Part shown: one piece after another, positions 58,365-64,000 of the stretch
Position numbering within the stretch: the stretch's first letter is position 1
Layout of the letters: each line of letters opens with the position of its first letter
Origin: Blakeslea trispora
Lineage: Eukaryota > Mucoromycota > Mucoromycetes > Mucorales > Choanephoraceae
Direction: 5' to 3'
DNA length: 64,000 nucleotides
Assembly (NCBI GenBank): GCA_025331445.1
Contig: JAIWNE010000075.1
Coordinates: forward strand, 97,378-161,377
The notes under the pieces: generated by a model
What the model was told of the DNA's origin: nothing
Database searches by the model: none
Seen by the model: only the letters and a program-made list of their open reading frames with translations
Position numbers and translations under genes: made by a program

Positions 58365-59467
58365 TTATTTGGGAATGTTCTTGTATGAGCTATTAACAGA
58401 TTGTGCTAAAATGTTGGCTGCCTTGGTAACAGAATCTTTTTTTTCTTCCTTTGAGCGTGACTCGAGGTGTTCTTCAATACGGTTTGTCAGGACTTGAAGA
58501 GCAATTGTGTTTTCTACACCTCGGGGAATGACAATGTCAGCTGTTTTCTTGGACTAACAAGTGGTATATAAATTAGCCTTGTTTTCTTTCATGCATAAAA
58601 CTACTCGAGAAATTTACCGGTAAGACAAACTCTTCATACATGGGCTTCACTTTCTCAACATATTCTACCAAAAGTTCTTTGATAGTCAATGTATGACCAT
58701 TTCTGACTTTAGTCTTGCGAACTCTTCTGGTCAGACGCTCATCACTGTCTTGATCAATAAATACTCTCATGAACATCAGGTCACGGAATTCCTTTTGGTA
58801 CAAAACAAGTGTGCCCTCGACAATAATCAGGTCAACAGGATCAATGATTTTGGTTCCTTTTCTATATTGAGAACAGAGTAAATTACCCACCATTCTGTAT
58901 GATGTTCGTGCTTACTTCTTTTCCAACTACCTTGCATGTTTAGAGGCATCCCATTCAGGGACAGCAGTGGCTTTACCAGACAAAAGAGAGCGGATAGTCT
59001 CATTCAGTAAGTCAAAATCAAATGCATCTATAAACAAAATAAGCATTTCTTCTTTAGATAAGCTTGGGTCCTTTTACTCACTTGGATGATCCGAGAAGAA
59101 TTCGCCAGCTTCATATTTAATTCGTTCTTCAGGTGTCAATTCACGATAAAATTGAGTGAGACTGATAAGAGCAACTTTGGTTGCATACTTTTGATTCAAG
59201 CGAGAAGTGATCATATCACAAAAAGCTTTCTGGGCTATCTTGTTAGCAACAAGATACAATCACTCGAAAAAAAAAAGAAACTTGAATAGCTTTTACCTTT
59301 CCCGAGTCAGCACCACCAGCAACAGCAATAGCCATAGGTGTTTTTATAGAGACCTTAAAATAGCTGCATCATGTCAAATTAGGTAAGAAAAAAAAAGTAT
59401 TTGTAAAACAATGATATATTCTCGGGGCTTACTTGGGGTCAGCATATTTAGTAGGGTCAATAGACAT
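58365..59467 (-). CDS. Uridine/cytidine kinase-like P-loop protein
   Basis: Six exons starting at the ATG 59467 (MSIDPTKYADPN) join in frame to about 262 residues. It resembles uridine-cytidine kinases, which phosphorylate uridine and cytidine in nucleotide salvage. Matching segments are AIAVAGGADSGK (Walker A), ISLTQFYRELTPEE, GEFFSDHPNAFDFDLL, PVDLIIVEGTLVLYQKEFRD and DSDERLTRRVRK. In the usual P-loop, GK is followed by Ser or Thr; here the exon ends at GK and the next exon supplies Ile. I tested nearby splice sites and found none that restores Ser/Thr in frame. So either the protein belongs to a divergent branch with an altered P-loop or the intron is different from what I see. The C-terminus is a long helix with a Lys-rich middle and ends SYKNIPK. 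Confidence 0.82.
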
Positions 59468-59895
59468 GATAAGATGATATACAAGAAAGAGTAGAGTACA
59501 AGCTTTTTATTTTTTTTCCTTGTATTTCAGGTCAATTGTGACGTTTATCTAGTTTGACCAATTGGAATGAAGATTTTTTCGATCTGACTGAATGAACAAA
59601 TTGCATTCTCTTCTCTGTTTGCATTTTTGGGAAGGCTTGTTTAAACTTTTTTTTTTATTTTTATTTTCTTTTGTGCACTTTTTCTTTTTTTTTTTTTTAC
59701 ATTTATTTCCTTGTGGCATCTCTTTTTCATTATTTTGTATTTTTCTTTTTTTTTTTTTCTTATACGCAGCTTTCTGTCTTTTTCATTAATTTAATTTGAA
59801 AGAGAGGAAAGCAAGAAGAGACAAACAAACAAAAGAAAAATCTTTTTTTTTTTTTCGTTTAAGAAAGAAGGAATAAACAGAAAAATTTTCTTGCT
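59468..59895. other. Divergent promoter region, strongly T-rich
   Basis: About 430 nt between the uridine kinase and Whi3-like starts. Long T-runs (59640-59760) dominate. They precede the Whi3-like ATG as a pyrimidine-rich leader. Confidence 0.55.
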
Positions 59896-61425
59896 ATGAT
59901 TAGTGAACCAACACCTTTCGGCCATCCTTTCAGCTTCAACGATATTCAAAGAGTTCATCCTCTTTCGGCTTCCCCTGGTACTTCTGCCTTTTTGCGTGCA
60001 ACCTCCCCTGTACAACAACAACAACAACAATCGACAGTGACAACGACAAACAATGCAGATGATGTTACAACCATTTTTGTAGTCGGCTTTCCTGAGGATA
60101 TGGGCGAGAGAGAGTTCCAGAACATGTTTACTTTCTGTCAAGGCTTTGAGGCAGCTTCCTTGAAATGGCATTGTAAAGACCAAGAGGATGACGGTATTCC
60201 ATCCAATGGAGGCAAGAAACAAATGGTAAAATACAACTTGTATAAAACAAGCACATCCCCTAGTAACACATTATTCTAGATTGGCTTTGCTAGATTTCGT
60301 ACTCGTTTGGAAGCACTTGAGGCAATTGATATCTTGAGTGGCAAAAAGATAGATCAGGATAAGGGCACTGTCCTTAAAGCTGAAATGGCAAAGAAGAATT
60401 TACATATCAAACGAGGTTCGGCAACTCAAACTACATCCACATCCTCTTCCACCACAACTTCCACTACAGCCATCACTGGACTACCTGTCTCTACTGCAAG
60501 CCCTACAGCCACTGCCTCTACAGGCATCATTCCATCTGACTCAAGTTCTTCATTGAAAAACATGCATCAACGTGGATACGATTCATTTTCACCTTTGCCA
60601 AGTGATTTGCTGTCACCTCAAGATTACAAGAACGACATATTTATTGATTCCATCATCTCACCTACTTCATCTTTCAATGATTCCCTTTTTGGCATGCGCT
60701 CACAATCCATCGATCATGATTTAGGATTTGTATCCTCTCGTCCATTTGGCTTGGGCCATTCTCTTGAACAACCACCTCAACCACAAAGACCTCAACAGCA
60801 TCATCATAGCATTCAATCGCATCCATTACCACAACAGCATCCATCTCAACCATTGCAAAATCGTTTACCCAAACTTATGAATGAGGATGAAACTGACGCA
60901 TATCATTACCTTTCAAAATCTTCACCTGTACCCAACGATAATCGATTCGATTCCATGTTGGAACAAGATGTGATGCGTCTAGGATCTCTCTCACTCTTGA
61001 CCAACAACCTTGATCTACGTTCACCTAGCATTTCTTCACCCATTCAGCGCTTACCAAACCCCGCTGATCAAAACCCCCCTTGCAACACACTTTACGTCGG
61101 TAATTTGCCACCCAACACATCTGAGGAGGAGCTCCGTCAAATCTTTTCGGTCTGTAAAGGTTATCGCCGTATGTGCTTCCGTACTAAGCCTCAGGGTCCA
61201 ATGTGTTTTGTGGAATTTGAAGATATTGTGTTTGCTAGTCAGGCTCTGAATGAGTTACAAGGACATAACTTGACAAACTCTATCAAAGGTGGCATCCGTC
61301 TCTCTTACAGCAAAAACCCATTGTTCATCAAACCCAACAAAGAGAATGGCTTAATGAGCTTTAAGCAAATGGGTAACGTATTGATGTCTGACCGAAGAGA
61401 CTTTATGTTTGACCCTCAGCTTTAA
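59896..61425 (+). CDS. Whi3-like RNA-binding protein with two RRMs
   Basis: Two exons (59896-60225 and 60280-61425) around a 54-nt intron total 1,476 nt and 491 residues. RRM1 (residues about 58-150) has [10 protein letters not shown] and [12 protein letters not shown]2 (from about 379) has [38 protein letters not shown] and [15 protein letters not shown], the characteristic Whi3/Nrd1-type C-terminal RRM. The middle is low complexity: Thr/Ser stretches, His/Gln/Pro-rich ([10 protein letters not shown]) and a short glutamine run near the start. In yeast Whi3 holds cyclin mRNAs, controls cell size and forms assemblies through such Gln-rich regions. The orthology is by RRM2 sequence; the target is inferred. 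The start is the ATG right after the T-rich leader. Confidence 0.9.
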
Positions 61426-62764
61426 GTGTTGGGAATCTTTCCTTCCCCTGAAAAAAAAAAGCTTGCTCTTTTCTTCCTCCCCCCCCTTTCCTCTCTCTCT
61501 CTCTCTCTCTCTCTCTTCTTAGCACCATTTCCTCATAATTTTCTTTTTCATAGACACTTTTTTTTCTTTCTTTGTTGTTATTTAAAGCATATATACGTTA
61601 TATACATGTATATATTTTCACTCTGTCCTTTTTTTTTTTTTTTTTTCATACAATCACAATTCACACATTTACACACTTAATTACACAAAGGAAAAAAAAG
61701 AAAAAAAAAAGCATACAAAAAAAATCATTTATTATATATACACTATACTCTCACACGCAATCAATTACACAATTCAACTAGCATTTACAAGTCATGCAAA
61801 ACATCTAATACATAGTATAAGAAATAAACATTCTTCAATACAAATCATCATTCAAGCCTCTCTTTACCCCCTGTTTTTTGAAATCAAGAATAATAGCCTT
61901 TTTTTTTCTTTCCGAAAATTTAATTTGCGCACAGAAAACCATAGATTGATCAGCAATGATTCAATTATTCTTGGGCTGTCAAGCAATTATTTATCATGGT
62001 TCCCATTTAGCTTTCACTCGAAACAATTCAGTTGTATTTGAGAAAGGAGAAAAATATATCTGCATTTAAACTCTAAAGACACCTGTCAAGCCTCTGATGT
62101 TTTGTATGTGATGGTATACTTTGCAATGCTGAATCTATCTATAAAGATAATTAAGCTACACAACAACGTCAACAAACTGCTAAGCAACAGTCAGACAGAA
62201 GGCATCTTCCATACAAAAGTGATCATCGACGGCTCTTCAGATCAACTTCTTTACAAACCATTCCTGTCCTTGTCGAGAATATAATGCTGTAGGCTTTAAA
62301 GAAACTCTCTGTTGTTTATACAAGGTACTTTGATGGTATATTTCTTAGCTTTGGCACAACCAAAAGTACTGTTTATCTTTCTCTTCTTGAAGTTTATCAT
62401 TTTGAAAGCTAGATAGTTTCCTTTGTTAAGGGGGGGGGGAACGTTATTCGATGAAAAAAAAAAAGAGAATTTGAACTTGAAGATGCCAAAATAACAAGGT
62501 ACTTCTTGACAGCAAAAAATAAATAATTAAAGAGATGTGTTAAATGACGAACAACAGTGAAATAGAGGATCATAAACCCAACTAAAGGCTACAGCAAACA
62601 TTGTTTGCTTCTCTATTTATTTCTATGTTTGACACAAAAGGAATTTCTTTAGCAGATGACCTCTTTTCTTGTAACAAATACACCTGATCTTGTGTTCTAT
62701 CACAACAACAAAAAAAGACCTGTCTTCATATGCTTTTTTTTTCTTTTTCTTTCCTTTGGTGACC
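61426..62764. other. Intergenic with simple repeats
   Basis: 3' flank of the Whi3-like gene with a CT repeat (61491-61516), T-runs, A-runs and ACAC-rich sequence to about 61800, then AT-rich sequence. Frames are low complexity, and a G-run occurs near 62431-62440. No gene is supported. Confidence 0.6.
61491..61516. repeat. (CT)12-13 microsatellite in the 3' flank of the Whi3-like gene
   Basis: A run of CT dinucleotides about 65 bases after the stop codon, probably within the 3' untranslated region. Confidence 0.85.
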
Positions 62765-64000
62765 ATGTTTGAGATTTTAAGTAGACACGTTGACTCTTCA
62801 CTCGAGGTAAATCTTTTTCTTTATGCTTAGAACCAGCTATTAATTTTCAATCAGATAATCGATCGAGACTCATTGGACAAACTGATGCTGGCTGATATAA
62901 TCGAATACTGTCAAGAGAGAGGGTTAAGGACAGAAGGAGCTAAGGCTGAATTAATAGAAGATTTACTAAGTTGGGTAAGAAACAACAAAAGAGATAAAGT
63001 ATGAAACAAGATTGATGGATTGTGGATAGAAAGAGAATATTCGACTTGTCCCAGCACCTTCAACACCAAGGCTTTATACAGCACTGGAGCTTTTGCCTGA
63101 CTCTTCTTCTACACTGCCTCCTCAACAAAGACTTGAACTCAATTCGCGCGACTTATCCATGTTGTTTCTGGATGATAAGAATCCAGATTACGATATTCCA
63201 TATCACATGTTAAAAGTAGGCAAGAAGTTAGGTAGTGGTGGATTTAAAGATTGTTTTGCAGGTAAAACAATAAGAAAAGAGAGTAGATCTCGATGAATTC
63301 TTTTTTTACTTGGCTATTATTCTAGGTTCTTATAAAGGCGTAAGAGATACAGGAGTGAAAGCAGTGCTGTTCATCATAGAATAGAGAGAAAGATATTCAT
63401 AAACCTCCCCTCGAATTTTTTTTTTGATTCATCTATAGGAACCTGTTGCTATTGGTGAGTTACGATTAACTCATTTCAATCAAGTGGATTTAGAAGAAAT
63501 TAAGCATGAAATCAATGTCTTAAAGTATGAGAGAGAGAGAGAATAAAAGAAAAACAAAGTCTAAATCTCTATGATCACAGGCAGCTTAGACATGAAAATG
63601 TCATTCGTTTTATTGGTGTCTGCACAAATCCTCAACATTTATGTATCATCACTGAATTGTGTTCTAAGGGCGACTTGTTTGATGTCATTCGAAATTACAA
63701 GAAACCCAACTTTTCTCAATTGGTAAGAAAAGAAATGCTTCCTTCTAATATCTTGACTCAAAGAACAACAAAAAAAAAAAGGTCATGTATATGTATGATA
63801 TAGCACTTGGAGTATCTTATTTACATACGAGGAGGTAGTTACATGTTTAAAAGATACATGGTTAGTTTATTGACATTTCTTTTAAAATGAATAGACCGTC
63901 TATTATACATAGAGTAAGTCATAGGTTGAGAAGGGTGAGGGGGGTTATATTGATCTTACACATACCATCAATAGGACCTGAATCAATGAATTGTTTTGGT
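62765..64000 (+). CDS. SAP-domain protein kinase (TKL-like), 3' part beyond the window
   Basis: Nine exons are visible: 62765-62806, 62855-62974, 63030-63261, 63326-63339, 63439-63524, 63581-63722, 63782-63834, 63895-63913 and 63975 onward. Residues 1-54 hold a SAP-like helix-turn-helix (DKLMLADIIEYCQERGLRTE, then AKAELIEDLLSW), a DNA- or protein-binding motif. Then comes a linker and a kinase domain: GSGGFKDCFAGSYKG, EPVAIGELR, QLRHENVIRFIGVC, CSKGDLFDVIRN and YLHTRRPSIIHRD. The usual VAIK lysine is Gly (VAIGELR). In the last visible exon HRDLN is followed by a one-base frame break before SMNCFG, where kinases have a Lys/Asn-rich catalytic loop. The gene is either a decayed kinase, a pseudokinase, or hit by a sequencing error. 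The catalytic half lies outside the window. Confidence 0.75.

Overview
The window is nuclear DNA from a filamentous fungus, most likely of the Mucoromycota (probably Mucorales). It is AT-rich and the genes are cut by many short introns, mostly 50-90 nt, with GTAAGT/GTATGT donors and pyrimidine-rich TAG/CAG acceptors. The products are fungal: chitin-deacetylase-like enzymes, Rim15, PAS kinase, SAP30, Tim10, Ach1, a Whi3-like RNA-binding protein, and a GATA factor with an AreA-type N-terminus. I rebuilt exon structures by reading frames and splice signals. For most genes the summed exon lengths are an exact multiple of three, which supports the models.

Layout. 0.8-7.1 kb: three tandem minus-strand secreted polysaccharide deacetylases, each with a TATA box 55-70 nt before its ATG. 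7.1-10.1 kb: no recognisable gene. 10.1-20.0 kb: a PAS-domain kinase and an arrestin-like adaptor (plus), a TOPORS-like RING ligase (minus), a SAP30-type subunit (plus) and a JmjC/zinc-finger protein (minus). 22.4-29.3 kb: a P450 with one apparent frameshift, a HAD-IIA phosphatase-like protein, a PHO80-like cyclin and TIM10. 29.3-31.5 kb: a four-helix membrane protein, a dead Tc1/mariner fragment and tRNA-Arg(ACG). 32.2-44.0 kb: a minus-strand run of RIM15, a large acidic protein with repeated DIF/DIY motifs, and VMA8. 44-47.3 kb: no recognisable gene. 47.3-52.8 kb: ACH1 and two flavodoxin-like paralogues. 54.2-64.0 kb: a two-finger GATA factor, a uridine-kinase-like protein, a Whi3-like RNA-binding protein and the 5' part of a SAP-domain kinase that runs off the window end.

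Several genes belong to nutrient and stress signalling in fungi: PAS kinase, Rim15, a PHO80-like cyclin, an AreA-like GATA factor, alpha-arrestin and Whi3. They are interspersed with unrelated genes and lie on both strands, so I read this as ordinary linkage, not a cluster. I found no convincing undescribed multi-gene system. The best leads are single-gene oddities: a GATA factor whose two fingers carry the same internal intron, a flavodoxin pair of which one has a CaaX-like tail and the other no introns, a large protein with repeated DI[FY] motifs, a SAP-kinase lacking the usual catalytic lysine, a uridine kinase with an altered P-loop, and single-base frame breaks in two otherwise intact genes.
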